Source of the DNA: an uncultured Bacteroides sp. | Lineage (GTDB): Bacteria; Bacteroidota; Bacteroidia; Bacteroidales; Bacteroidaceae | Reading direction: 5' to 3' | Assembly: GCA_900544675.1 (NCBI GenBank) | Contig: UQVZ01000013.1 | Location: forward strand, 23,744 to 87,743 | DNA: 64,000 nucleotides | Shown here: piece by piece, positions 16,068 to 24,738 of the stretch | How positions within the stretch are numbered: the first letter of the stretch is position 1 | Layout: every line of letters begins with the position of its first letter | Notes under the pieces: generated by a model | Database searches by the model: none | What the model was told of the DNA's origin: nothing | The model's input: the letters and a program-made list of their open reading frames with translations, nothing else | Program-made: the position numbers and the translations under genes

Positions 16068-18887
16068 TTACTTACTCTCAGGCATCATGACCAGCACCCT
16101 ATAATTGTTCTGTTTCATTATGTCATTTACATAGCCGGAGAGTTCTTCGGGGGTAACGGACTGAATGGCCTGCTCTGCCTTCACACAGATTTCAGAAGGC
16201 TGGAGTTCATTGCCGGCCATCATCGAGCACCAGTAGCTGTTGGTATGTTCGTCTTCAGTAATTTGCTTCACCATAAACTCCTTCACCTTGTCAAGTTCCT
16301 CCACGGGCGTTTCCTTTGCCAGTTTCTCAAACTCGCTGCGGATGATTTCAAGCGCGCGGTCTTTCTTTTCCGGTTTCACCTGGAATATAGTCTGGTAGGT
16401 AACTGATACTTCAGACAGCCTGTTTTGGGAGCCTTGGGTATATATGCTGTAAACAGCACCTTCCTTCTCACGGACTTCACTCAAAAGGCGGGCAGAGATA
16501 ATCTGTGCCGACATGGAAGCCATCAGCCTGTTCTTGAACGAGTAAGGCATCTTTCCGCTGATGATAACCGCCGCACTACCCTGAGGCACTTCCATCTGCA
16601 GGGCAAATTCCTTTTCCTCGCTACCCGACTTGATTTCAACCGCAGGGTTATGCTTCAGTTCCTGTTTCTTTCCCTTCACCGACGGCAGGGAGGCGATGTA
16701 CTGCTCAACCAGTGTCTTTAATTCCGCTTCATCAAAGTTTCCGCTGAATACAAAGGTAAACTCGGCTGCATTGGCAAGCTGCTCACGGATGACAGAAAGG
16801 ATATTCTCACGGTTTGCTTTCTCAATGTCACTTACACTGAACACCTGCTTGTTGGGCGAAGCATACAGGAATTCCTGCAACCTCTTCTGAAAGACAAAAC
16901 TCGGGTTCTGCTCCTGATTCTGAATCACTCCTTTATAAAGATTCTGCATGGCGACAAATTCATCGGGTGTTACTGCCAGTCCGGTGAAGGTCATGTATAT
17001 CATCTCCATATAAGTCTTCAGGTCTTTAGGAGTGGTGTTTCCCGACAGCTTGCGTACATAGTCATCCAATGTAATTTTCAGAGAAAGCTGCTTTCCGGCA
17101 AGTAGTTTTGTAAGATCGGAATTAGTAAAATTTCCCAATCCATGCTGTTCCAATACAGCAGGCATAAACATCAAGTCCGCAGCCTTATCATTGCCATAAA
17201 CCGAAGTACCGCCTTTTGCCACAGCCATCATATTGATTTCGTCTGCCTTGAAGTCGGTCTTCTTCAATATCACCTTGGCACCGTTTGAAAGAATCCATTC
17301 CTTGGCTCCGAAATCGGAAAGCATGTTTTCCTTCACCACCTTTCCGGCTGCCGGCAATTCGCTTACCAAAGGTTCGTCCTTCACGTTGTCTACGTAAGGA
17401 GCGATGTTTTCGGCTTCCACCTGAGAAAGCAAGGCGAGTATGTCTTCATCCTTCGGGCAGGACTCGCCTTCGCGTGCAGGCATCATGCCGAGAACAACCA
17501 GGTTCTTGTCCGAAACAATCTGCGAGAACACCTGATTGACAGCTTCTACAGGTATCTGGTTCACCATCATGCTCATCATCTGATATTCTGTCTCGATACC
17601 CGGTATCGGCTTCTTGTCGATGAAATTACGCACATACGATTCAGCCAGCGTCTTGTTTTCCTGCTGGTTGCGGTTATTGTATGCCTTTTCAAGCTGAGAC
17701 AGGTATTCCGTGCGGCAACGCGCATATTCGGTGGCGGTAAATCCGCCTCTCTTGGCACGGAGAGCCTCGCGGTAGACAGCTTTCAGCCCTTCGTCAAAGC
17801 TGTTACCCTTAGGAAGCATTGCCAGCAGGAAAGCCTGCTTTGTCTTCGACATGAGAAACTCCCCATGACTTGTTTCCGCAACGGCAAACGGAGCATCAGA
17901 TTTTTGTCCCAGTTCGTTCAGTCTTATCTGAAGCATCATCTGGGCCATATCGAGCAGATAATTGGTTGTAACATCCGCCATGGTGCCTTTCAATGAATCG
18001 GGCAGGGCGTCATACTTGAACATGATCTGAGCCACATAATTGCTTTGCTCTTTGTCCGAGCCGAAAGCAATAATCGGCTTTTCGTTGTCAGCCACAGGAT
18101 AGTAAACCCTCTCTGCCGGATTGACAGGTTTCTCTATCTTTGAGAACAGTTCCTTAATCTTGCCTTCTATGCGGTCCACATCAATATCGCCCACTACGAC
18201 TATACCTTGAAGGTCGGGACGGTACCACTTTTCATAATAGTCGCGCAAAGCCTGATGCGGGAAGTTGTCCACCACTTCCATGGTTCCTATAGGAAGACGG
18301 TGTCCGTATCTGCTGTCGGGATATATCTCCGGGAGCAATTTCTCCATTATTCTCATATTGGGGGGCGTCTGGCTTCTCCATTCCTCGTGTATGACCGAAC
18401 GTTCTTCGTCAATGTCCTTGCCGTTCAGCAACAAGCCGTCTGCCCAGTCGGACAGAATCATCAGACAGGAGTCCTGCACTCCGATACGTTCCGTAGGTAC
18501 ACTGGAGATGCGATAAACCGTTTCGTCAATGCTGGTATAGGCATTCAGGTTATAACCGAACTTTACACCTACAGATTCCAGCCATTTGATCATCGAGTTT
18601 CCCGGGAAGTTCTTGGTCCCGTTGAAGCACATGTGTTCGAGGAAGTGCGCCAATCCGCGCTGGTCGTCCTCTTCCAGGATACTACCCACCTTTTGGGCAA
18701 TATAGAAGTCCACCTGGTTCTTCGGATATTCGTTATGACGGATATAGTATGTAAGTCCGTTATCCAGTTTACCGATTCTCACTTCCTTGTCTACCGGTAC
18801 CGGAGGCATCTGCTGTGCCCTGACGGCAACCGGCAAGCAGGCAAAACCTGCAATGGCTACAAAAGCCAGTTTCATCATTCTTCTCAT
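16068..18887 (-). CDS. secreted M16-family (insulinase/pitrilysin) zinc peptidase
   Basis: 939 residues from the ATG at 18887, giving a signal peptide ending AVRAQ. The inverted zinc motif HxxEH is H81-F-L-E84-H85, in the M16 context RGLAHFLEHMCFNGT. The distal Glu lies in the following 80 residues. A second, non-catalytic M16 half fills residues 500-939, as usual for long family members. It should cleave peptides in the periplasm. Its promoter carries the triple GTTAT operator shared with the DUF3836 gene and the ABC operon, so it is probably part of the adjacent two-component regulon. Confidence 0.93.
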   Translation of the reverse strand: MRRMMKLAFVAIAGFACLPVAVRAQQMPPVPVDKEVRIGKLDNGLTYYIRHNEYPKNQVDFYIAQKVGSILEEDDQRGLAHFLEHMCFNGTKNFPGNSMIKWLESVGVKFGYNLNAYTSIDETVYRISSVPTERIGVQDSCLMILSDWADGLLLNGKDIDEERSVIHEEWRSQTPPNMRIMEKLLPEIYPDSRYGHRLPIGTMEVVDNFPHQALRDYYEKWYRPDLQGIVVVGDIDVDRIEGKIKELFSKIEKPVNPAERVYYPVADNEKPIIAFGSDKEQSNYVAQIMFKYDALPDSLKGTMADVTTNYLLDMAQMMLQIRLNELGQKSDAPFAVAETSHGEFLMSKTKQAFLLAMLPKGNSFDEGLKAVYREALRAKRGGFTATEYARCRTEYLSQLEKAYNNRNQQENKTLAESYVRNFIDKKPIPGIETEYQMMSMMVNQIPVEAVNQVFSQIVSDKNLVVLGMMPAREGESCPKDEDILALLSQVEAENIAPYVDNVKDEPLVSELPAAGKVVKENMLSDFGAKEWILSNGAKVILKKTDFKADEINMMAVAKGGTSVYGNDKAADLMFMPAVLEQHGLGNFTNSDLTKLLAGKQLSLKITLDDYVRKLSGNTTPKDLKTYMEMIYMTFTGLAVTPDEFVAMQNLYKGVIQNQEQNPSFVFQKRLQEFLYASPNKQVFSVSDIEKANRENILSVIREQLANAAEFTFVFSGNFDEAELKTLVEQYIASLPSVKGKKQELKHNPAVEIKSGSEEKEFALQMEVPQGSAAVIISGKMPYSFKNRLMASMSAQIISARLLSEVREKEGAVYSIYTQGSQNRLSEVSVTYQTIFQVKPEKKDRALEIIRSEFEKLAKETPVEELDKVKEFMVKQITEDEHTNSYWCSMMAGNELQPSEICVKAEQAIQSVTPEELSGYVNDIMKQNNYRVLVMMPESK

Positions 18888-18926
18888 AATTGATATTTTA
18901 AATGTTGTTTCGTTATTTTTATGCGG

Positions 18927-18984
18927 CAAAGGTATGCACAAAGTACAAGAGTTTATGTTATCGCTACGTTATCTTTAGGTTAAG
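18927..18984 (-). promoter_or_regulatory. M16 promoter with triple 11-bp direct repeat
   Basis: The -7 element TACCTTTG is 18934-18927 on the minus strand. Upstream lie three half-sites in phase on the plus reading: GTTATCGCTAC (18957), GTTATCTTTAG (18968) and GTTAAG (18979), 11 bp apart. Such spacing is typical for OmpR/PhoB-type regulators. About 60 bp here are almost identical to 20791-20853. Confidence 0.75.
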
Positions 18985-19028
18985 AAGTTTTCAGCAGGAA
19001 CTTTAGTTATCTATCTGCATAATGTTTT

Positions 19029-19036
19029 TAACTTTG
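19029..19036 (+). promoter_or_regulatory. -7 promoter element of the first sensor kinase
   Basis: TAACTTTG, 67 bp before the ATG at 19103. It is divergent from the M16 promoter, so the triple repeat at 18957-18984 lies between the two units and may affect both. Confidence 0.55.
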
Positions 19037-19102
19037 CAAAAGTAAAAGCTAAGCTTTCTACAACAAGTTAACTTATCATTAATACAATGTTATCTTTTAA
19101 TT

Positions 19103-20401
19103 ATGCGACATATTTATATTAGAATTATGACAATCATAAGTATATTTTTTGCATTAACACTCCAAGGAATATGGCTTAGAAACTCCTTCAATCTATATAA
19201 AAACCAATTAGAAAAATCCATCAATAATTTGTTTGCAAAAGCAACATTAGAAGAAGCGACATCGCATTTTTCAGAACTTCCCAAAGGAACAAAATTTCTC
19301 GGTGCTCCAAGAACCAATAATACAGGAACATACCCAGAGGTAACTTATTTATTAGAAAGCTTAGGAACATATGGCATCACCAATAATATTAATCGTCTGG
19401 ATTCTATTTTTAAAGAAATGCTTTTTGAGCATAAAATAAAAACCGATTTGTATATCGAAAAAATAAAAAACGGGAATATTGTAGGAACAACACGCCAAAG
19501 TAATATTAAACAGTTTGGCATTATTAGAACACAACCAATACCGATAAAGCTAGATAATTCATCAAACGTACAAGCCATTATCACAATTCCGTATTACAAT
19601 ATTTTTAGACAAATGTTGATGCTCATTATTGCAACAGCAATCATGATGACTTTTATAATAGGATGCATAGTATATCAAATAAAAATCATATCAAAGCTAA
19701 ACAGAATCTTCCAAATCCGTGAGGATTTCTCCTACGCGATGGTACACGACATGAAAACCCCGCTTACCACCATCTTCACGGCATTGAGCTTTCTGCACAG
19801 CGGCAGACTGGACGACAAGCCCGAGACAAAAGAGAAATTCTTCCGTGTCGCCAAGGAAGAGGCGGACCGCCTGCTGACACTGACCAACAAGCTGCTCACC
19901 ATCTCGAAGCTGGAGAACAAGAAGCTGGAGATGGACTGCGGGAAGGTGATGCTGGAGCCGATGCTCGTCGGGCTGGCAGAGAAGTTCAAGATGAAATCGG
20001 ACAAGCCTGTATCCTTTGAGTTCGACTTGCAGGAATCGGAGATATACGCCGATGCCGAATACATGGAAGAGGTGTTCGGCAACCTGATAGACAACTCCAT
20101 CAAGTATTCCAAAGAAAGTGTGGACATACGCATCTCGTCGTCGAGCAACGACCATTATTCCATCATCAAGGTGTATGACAACGGCCTTGGAATACCGGAA
20201 AAGGACCGGCGCGCCATCTTCAACAAATACGAGCGTGCATCGGCAGGCAAACGGAAAGGGAAGAAGAAGACCTCGGGCTTCGGGCTGGGTCTGAACTTCG
20301 TTGACCAGGTGATAAAGGCGCATGATGGAAGAATATTCGTCAACAGCGTAGAAGGAGAATTTACGGAATTTACCATCTATCTGCCACTTGAAAAGCTATA
20401 A
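19103..20401 (+). CDS. sensor histidine kinase 1 (no adjacent own regulator)
   Basis: 432 residues. TM1 covers about 7-25, an extracytoplasmic sensor about 26-168, TM2 about 169-192. HisKA follows with phospho-acceptor H215 in YAMVHDMKTPLTT, then HATPase motifs N (GNLIDNSIKYS), G1 (DNGLGIP) and G2 (SGFGLGLNFV). From 19724 to 20301 the DNA is almost identical to 24058-24635 of kinase 2, without gaps, while the sensor halves are unrelated. The sensor half is A+T-rich and the kinase half G+C-rich, so the gene is a mosaic. No response regulator follows; it probably signals to the regulator at 24739. Confidence 0.93.
   Translation: MRHIYIRIMTIISIFFALTLQGIWLRNSFNLYKNQLEKSINNLFAKATLEEATSHFSELPKGTKFLGAPRTNNTGTYPEVTYLLESLGTYGITNNINRLDSIFKEMLFEHKIKTDLYIEKIKNGNIVGTTRQSNIKQFGIIRTQPIPIKLDNSSNVQAIITIPYYNIFRQMLMLIIATAIMMTFIIGCIVYQIKIISKLNRIFQIREDFSYAMVHDMKTPLTTIFTALSFLHSGRLDDKPETKEKFFRVAKEEADRLLTLTNKLLTISKLENKKLEMDCGKVMLEPMLVGLAEKFKMKSDKPVSFEFDLQESEIYADAEYMEEVFGNLIDNSIKYSKESVDIRISSSSNDHYSIIKVYDNGLGIPEKDRRAIFNKYERASAGKRKGKKKTSGFGLGLNFVDQVIKAHDGRIFVNSVEGEFTEFTIYLPLEKL
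19724..20301 (+). repeat. 578-bp kinase-domain repeat, copy 1
   Basis: Nearly identical, gap-free copy of 24058-24635, covering HisKA and most of HATPase. Boundaries are sharp: upstream the two genes share nothing obvious, downstream they differ at once (GTTGAC versus GTGCAG). Confidence 0.92.
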
Positions 20402-20444
20402 AATCTCTGATATCCGGTAAAAACCATACAGAATATCAGAGATT
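20402..20444. terminator. convergent terminator after kinase 1
   Basis: AATCTCTGATAT (20402-20413) pairs perfectly with ATATCAGAGATT (20433-20444). It separates kinase 1 from the convergent DUF3836-like gene. Confidence 0.75.
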
Positions 20445-20481
20445 ATAGAGTTAAACTTTCAAAGAGAGATATTGAAGGATT

Positions 20482-20742
20482 TTATTTGGTAAACTTCTCA
20501 GCGTCCTTCAGTATATAACCGGAATTTCTTTCATCCCACTGATAAGTATTCTTTTCGGTCACTTCCCCATCAGCATTGTAAATAAAGTCTATCTTATAAA
20601 TACGTTTCAGATATTTGCCTTCACTTACCGAATATGCCTCAATGTTAGTCACTTTCTTATCATCTGAGGCTACATTATAAACAACCTTTGGTGTTGACAA
20701 TGATACTGATGCTACTGCTGAAACGATTAATTCCGCTATCAT
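20482..20742 (-). CDS. small DUF3836-like protein
   Basis: 86 residues. The C-terminal part (FIYNADGEVTEKNTYQWDERNSGYI) matches the repeated Y-D/N-x-x-G...Y-x-W-D pattern of DUF3836, small exported proteins of Bacteroides. The N-terminus MIAELIVSAVASVSLSTPK is short for a signal peptide; the usual basic start is missing. It is transcribed alone, from a promoter that is almost a copy of the M16 promoter. Function unknown; a secreted peptide or stress product of the two-component system is possible. Confidence 0.7.
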   Translation of the reverse strand: MIAELIVSAVASVSLSTPKVVYNVASDDKKVTNIEAYSVSEGKYLKRIYKIDFIYNADGEVTEKNTYQWDERNSGYILKDAEKFTK

Positions 20743-20796
20743 AATAATTAAAATTTTAAATGATACTTTATTTGTTATTTCTTATTTCTTATGCCG

Positions 20797-20853
20797 CAAA
20801 GGTATGCGCAAAGTACAACAGTTTATGTTATCACTACGTTATCTTTAGGTTAA
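20797..20853 (-). promoter_or_regulatory. DUF3836-like gene promoter with triple 11-bp direct repeat
   Basis: TACCTTTG (20804-20797, minus strand) with GTTATCACTAC (20827), GTTATCTTTAG (20838) and GTTAA (20849) on the plus reading. The first half-site is 23 bp from the -7 element, as at the other two promoters. The last half-site overlaps the ABC gene's stop codon. Confidence 0.75.
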
Positions 20854-21506
20854 TACTTTCTCTTAAGAATATCCTGCTCTATCTCATCAATTGATGCCTG
20901 AATATATCTTTTCCGGATGGCATGATTATCCAGAAAATCAATCTCATCACACAGTTCGTGTAACGTATTGATAAGATGCGAAGAAATTATGACAGTCTTC
21001 CCTTTGTCTTTCAGCTCGCGTATGATTCTTTTAAGTTGAATGCACCCATAAAGATCTACCCCGTTAAAAGGTTCGTCAAGAATGTACAGGTCATTATCCT
21101 GAAGAAGCAGGGACATAAGTGCAAGCTTTTTCTTCATTCCTGTGGAATAGTCCGAAGCGAATCTTTCCAGTGGCAGTTGAAAAACTTTGTTCAATGAATC
21201 TATAGCTATAGCATCCATCTTCTTCCCTTTTGCCTTAATACAGAATTCAAGATACTCCTTTCCTGTGATAAGGGAGTAGAAGAAGCTTTCAGCCGGCATA
21301 TAGCCAACGGCCATCTTGAAGGACTTCCTTATCTCACCGTCGTAATCGGTTACTCCCATAATGCAATTGAAGAGTGTAGTTTTCCCGGCTCCGTTTTCTC
21401 CCACCAGTCCGTAGATTTTCCCGGATTCGTAAGAAACGGAAAGGTTATCAAGTACTCTTGTCTTACCGTATGCCTTGCTCAATTCTTTTATATATATCAG
21501 TTCCAT
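20850..21506 (-). CDS. ABC transporter ATP-binding protein
   Basis: 218 residues. Walker A is GENGAGKTTLF (about 37), the signature is a weak YSTGMKKKLAL, Walker B is LYILDEPFNGVD and the switch His is in IISSHL. Short single-domain ATPases of this kind energise export or immunity-type transporters. The start overlaps the preceding membrane gene by 10 bp, and the three genes 23119-20850 form one operon under the triple-repeat promoter. The substrate is not indicated; peptide or bacteriocin resistance would fit a co-regulated M16 peptidase. Confidence 0.92.
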   Translation of the reverse strand: MELIYIKELSKAYGKTRVLDNLSVSYESGKIYGLVGENGAGKTTLFNCIMGVTDYDGEIRKSFKMAVGYMPAESFFYSLITGKEYLEFCIKAKGKKMDAIAIDSLNKVFQLPLERFASDYSTGMKKKLALMSLLLQDNDLYILDEPFNGVDLYGCIQLKRIIRELKDKGKTVIISSHLINTLHELCDEIDFLDNHAIRKRYIQASIDEIEQDILKRKY

Positions 21507-22450
21507 ATATGTTTATATTTTTTCTTGACTGAAAGTGTAAGACCGATATTCAATGCCAAATAAAGAATCAATACGACAGGGGTTATAATCGAAACTAAAA
21601 ACAGCGGCAACGGGAATAGCAGCCAATATATTCCTATTGCAGTTTGTGTCTCGAAGGAAAATCTTGTCATGCCCATATTCCACAGGTATAACAATGTCGA
21701 AGAAAACAATACAAGACAGAATAGTATAGCTTCTGTATCGTATATCAGCACAAGCATAAGTACAATGAACGGGAACATGGTTATAAAGATATTCCTCAAG
21801 CCTGATTTTACCAGCATCAACTGATACATTCCATAACTATTATAGACAGAAAGTTCATACTTCGGTGGCATCACCATATATGCCGTTCCCTGAATAGCTC
21901 CCCACAATATCAGGCATACTTTACAGAGATTGATATTGTCATGCAGTACTCCCATGAAGGACAGAAAAAGCAATACCGCATACAGTGGTACTTGTTTTCG
22001 GAACATCCTTCTATACAACAAATCTCCACTGCATAATAATGGTAATGGAAGAACTATAGTATGAAACCTGACAGGATGAATCCACGGCATAACTACCGCA
22101 GTCAGCATGATAATCGGTACTGATATATAATTTGCCGCTATAATCCCCGAAATAATAAACGGCAAACCGAGCAATAAATATTCTGCAGTAAACAATCTTT
22201 TGACTTCACGCACCTGTAAAGACAGAAACCCCTTGTCTTTTCTGCTGTTATGATACAGCCAGAGTATAAGCAGATAACACACCGGCAATACCCATACACT
22301 CGTTATTTTCGTAAAAGCATAAAACAGGATGGCAGCAATACCGATAAGAAACAGACACCGGAACGGTCCGATGCCTGCAAATAGACGCACCATCTGTTTC
22401 GAGCGTAGATTCATATAGAGTAATAAACTATTTGTCATAATCTCTGTCAA
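21497..22450 (-). CDS. multi-pass membrane protein, ABC permease partner
   Basis: 317 residues with about eight hydrophobic segments and hardly any soluble part. No family motif was recognised. The gene follows the 222-residue membrane protein with no gap and overlaps the ATPase gene by 10 bp, so it is the likely membrane subunit of the transporter. The cytoplasmic N-terminal stretch (NLRSKQMVRLF) resembles the start of bacteriocin-exporter-like permeases in Bacteroidota, which is a weak hint only. Confidence 0.8.
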   Translation of the reverse strand: MTEIMTNSLLLYMNLRSKQMVRLFAGIGPFRCLFLIGIAAILFYAFTKITSVWVLPVCYLLILWLYHNSRKDKGFLSLQVREVKRLFTAEYLLLGLPFIISGIIAANYISVPIIMLTAVVMPWIHPVRFHTIVLPLPLLCSGDLLYRRMFRKQVPLYAVLLFLSFMGVLHDNINLCKVCLILWGAIQGTAYMVMPPKYELSVYNSYGMYQLMLVKSGLRNIFITMFPFIVLMLVLIYDTEAILFCLVLFSSTLLYLWNMGMTRFSFETQTAIGIYWLLFPLPLFLVSIITPVVLILYLALNIGLTLSVKKKYKHIWN

Positions 22451-23119
22451 TTATTCTTCATCTGATTTATAACTGCACAAAGTCTGTCCGCTGTAACGGC
22501 GCAGCCTCCATAATATATAAGTTTCATCAAAGAAAAAAGTTGCTGCTAAAGCGGAAGCAAAATAAATAGCCATATCCTTCATGATAAAACCTATAACCAA
22601 AGGTAAATATGCCGATAGAATATGTGCCGTAATATATACAGTTCTGAATTTCCATAATTTCATAGGCTCCTTATAGTCCAGCCTCATTGATGTACTTTTT
22701 TTGTTGTATCTGATACATAAAGATTTATAATTCCATGAATTAAGTAAAAGAAACATCATAAGTTGAACAAACCAGTTGACGAATATAGCCAGAATACTTC
22801 CCAATCCCATTATGAAAAGGAATGAAAAAGGATTCATAAAACACTCCCTCTCTTTCAAAGACGTTTTTATGATATCCATATCATAATAGAACAGGATAAA
22901 TGCTATTACGGGGAAAATAAGGCTCCAAAATATAGGAGTTATTCTATTGAACTCATTCTTTTCAATATAGACTTCCTCTCCTTCAGGTCCTCTTCCGTAT
23001 GAAATCAATGCCTTCCGCCGAATAGATTCATTTTTAATTCGTTTATCTGATGTTTTCGCACCTGTTAAAAAACCGATAATAAAACTTACTATTTTTCTGA
23101 TATTCATATTATTAAGCAT
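22451..23119 (-). CDS. membrane protein, first gene of the ABC operon
   Basis: 222 residues with about four membrane segments and a basic N-terminus. The last third (KEPMKLWKFRTVYITAHIL, then FFFDETYILWRLRRYSG) recalls DUF3267-like integral membrane proteins, but no HExxH zinc motif is present, so a peptidase role is not supported. Starts at 23119 and 23107 are both possible. It is the promoter-proximal gene of the ABC operon, behind the triple GTTAT operator and divergent from kinase 2. Confidence 0.75.
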   Translation of the reverse strand: MLNNMNIRKIVSFIIGFLTGAKTSDKRIKNESIRRKALISYGRGPEGEEVYIEKNEFNRITPIFWSLIFPVIAFILFYYDMDIIKTSLKERECFMNPFSFLFIMGLGSILAIFVNWFVQLMMFLLLNSWNYKSLCIRYNKKSTSMRLDYKEPMKLWKFRTVYITAHILSAYLPLVIGFIMKDMAIYFASALAATFFFDETYILWRLRRYSGQTLCSYKSDEE

Positions 23120-23159
23120 TTATAAATTGTTATTCCATTCTTTGTTTGTTTTACTGATG

Positions 23160-23217
23160 CAAAGGTAAACTAACATTACTTGGAATTATGTTATCTTTAT
23201 GTTATCGTTAGGTTAAG
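23160..23217 (-). promoter_or_regulatory. ABC operon promoter with triple 11-bp direct repeat
   Basis: TACCTTTG (23167-23160, minus strand) with GTTATCTTTAT (23190), GTTATCGTTAG (23201) and GTTAAG (23212). Spacing to the -7 element equals that at the M16 and DUF3836 promoters although the surrounding sequence differs, which supports a real operator. Confidence 0.78.
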
Positions 23218-23417
23218 CTGTCTAATAAATCTATTAATACAATCAACTACATATTAGAATATGATTGTAGCGGACTTAATTGTATCTAATATCAACAACT
23301 AACCCAATATGTAACTATTTTTCCATTGACCATTTCTGTACACCAATATCCACCACCAATTATTTCCATCACTTCATCTCTTGTTAGCTTTTTCATTGTT
23401 TTTTCCATATTACTATT

Positions 23418-23425
23418 TACTTTTG
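23418..23425 (+). promoter_or_regulatory. -7 promoter element of the second sensor kinase
   Basis: TACTTTTG, 15 bp before the ATG at 23440. It fixes the start of kinase 2 and leaves a leader of under 10 bases. Confidence 0.6.
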
Positions 23426-23439
23426 CAGAAAAATATACA

Positions 23440-24732
23440 ATGAGGGCAAAATATATCAAATATACAACCATTATATGTCTTATAGCTATTTTCTTTATTC
23501 AATGTGCATGGCTATATAATTCATATATGTATTTAAAGGAAGATGCTATAACTAAAACATCTAAAATGTTAGAACAAGCTGTCATGGAGGAAACGTTCTC
23601 CAGATTGCAGCATTTACCTATTGGAACTAAAGTTAAAAGTAGAACAGAGGAAGATAAAGGAAAGAATCTTCCAGAATTTGCTTATATGCAAGAATCTTTA
23701 GATTCATTAAATATGCCTATATCATTGGATTCCATCAATCGCATTTATACTATACTCCTAAATGATAAAGAATTTCCAAATGAATGTGTAATTTCAATAT
23801 TTAAAGGAAACCAATTAATCCAGAGTTTTGGGAAAATAGAAAAATCCATTTTCAATATTAAAACATTATCGCTTCCTTTAAGAAAAGATTATTCTTTAAC
23901 TATACAAGCTGAGATATCAAACCCCAGCCTGTTTTTCCTCGAAAAAATGAGTGCTTTACTCTTTTCTACAACAACTCTTATACTCATTGTTATTAGTGGA
24001 TTTTTCTATCAAATTAAAATTATAGAGCAATTTAATAAAATATTTCATATACGAGAAGATTTCTCCTACGCGATGGTGCACGACATGAAAACCCCGCTTA
24101 CCACCATCTTCACGGCATTGAGCTTTCTGCACAGCGGCAGGCTGGACGACAAACCTGAGACAAAAGAGAAATTCTTCCGTGTCGCCAAGAACGAGGCGGA
24201 CCGTCTGCTGACACTGACCAACAAGCTGCTTACCATCTCGAAACTGGAAAACAAGAAACTGGAGATGGACTGCGGGAAGGTGATGCTGGAGCCGATGCTC
24301 GTCGGGCTGGCAGAGAAGTTCAAGATGAAATCGGACAAGCCTGTATCCTTTGAGTTCGACTTGCAGGAATCGGAGATATACGCCGATGCCGAATACATGG
24401 AAGAGGTGTTCGGCAACCTGATAGACAACTCCATCAAGTATTCCAAAGAAAGTGTGGACATACGCATCTCATCGTCGAGCAACGACCATTATTCCATCAT
24501 CAAGGTGTACGACAACGGTCTTGGCATACCGGAAAAGGACCGGCGCGCCATCTTCAACAAATACGAACGCGCATCGGCAGGCAAACGGAACGGGAAGAAG
24601 AAGACCTCGGGCTTCGGACTGGGCTTGAACTTCGTGCAGCAGGTCATCGAGGCACACAAAGGAAAAATCTTCGTCAATAGCATCGAAGGTGAGTTTACCG
24701 AATTTATTATCTATTTACCCTTAACGGATTAA
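23440..24732 (+). CDS. sensor histidine kinase 2
   Basis: 430 residues from the ATG at 23440 (an in-frame start at 23326 lies before the promoter). TM1 about 8-26, sensor about 27-168, TM2 about 169-190, phospho-acceptor H214 in YAMVHDMKTPLTT, then HATPase. The kinase half is nearly identical in DNA to that of kinase 1, but the sensor differs in sequence. Both have the same plan, with a similar (T/S)-F-S-x-L-P-(K/I)-G-T-K motif early in the sensor, so they are distant homologues there. The stop is 6 bp before the response regulator: one operon. Confidence 0.94.
   Translation: MRAKYIKYTTIICLIAIFFIQCAWLYNSYMYLKEDAITKTSKMLEQAVMEETFSRLQHLPIGTKVKSRTEEDKGKNLPEFAYMQESLDSLNMPISLDSINRIYTILLNDKEFPNECVISIFKGNQLIQSFGKIEKSIFNIKTLSLPLRKDYSLTIQAEISNPSLFFLEKMSALLFSTTTLILIVISGFFYQIKIIEQFNKIFHIREDFSYAMVHDMKTPLTTIFTALSFLHSGRLDDKPETKEKFFRVAKNEADRLLTLTNKLLTISKLENKKLEMDCGKVMLEPMLVGLAEKFKMKSDKPVSFEFDLQESEIYADAEYMEEVFGNLIDNSIKYSKESVDIRISSSSNDHYSIIKVYDNGLGIPEKDRRAIFNKYERASAGKRNGKKKTSGFGLGLNFVQQVIEAHKGKIFVNSIEGEFTEFIIYLPLTD
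24058..24635 (+). repeat. 578-bp kinase-domain repeat, copy 2
   Basis: Gap-free near-identical copy of 19724-20301 (constant offset 4334). The direct repeat brackets the ABC operon and the DUF3836-like gene, so homologous recombination between copies would delete about 4.3 kb and fuse kinase 1's sensor to the regulator operon. Confidence 0.92.
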
Positions 24733-24738
24733 AACACT

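Noticed and set aside
19103..19720. Kinase 1 as a broken duplicate of kinase 2
   Set aside because: The frame is intact, both membrane helices and a full sensor are present, and it has its own promoter.
22451..23119. Membrane metallopeptidase
   Set aside because: Topology recalls DUF3267 proteins, but no HExxH or other zinc motif is present.
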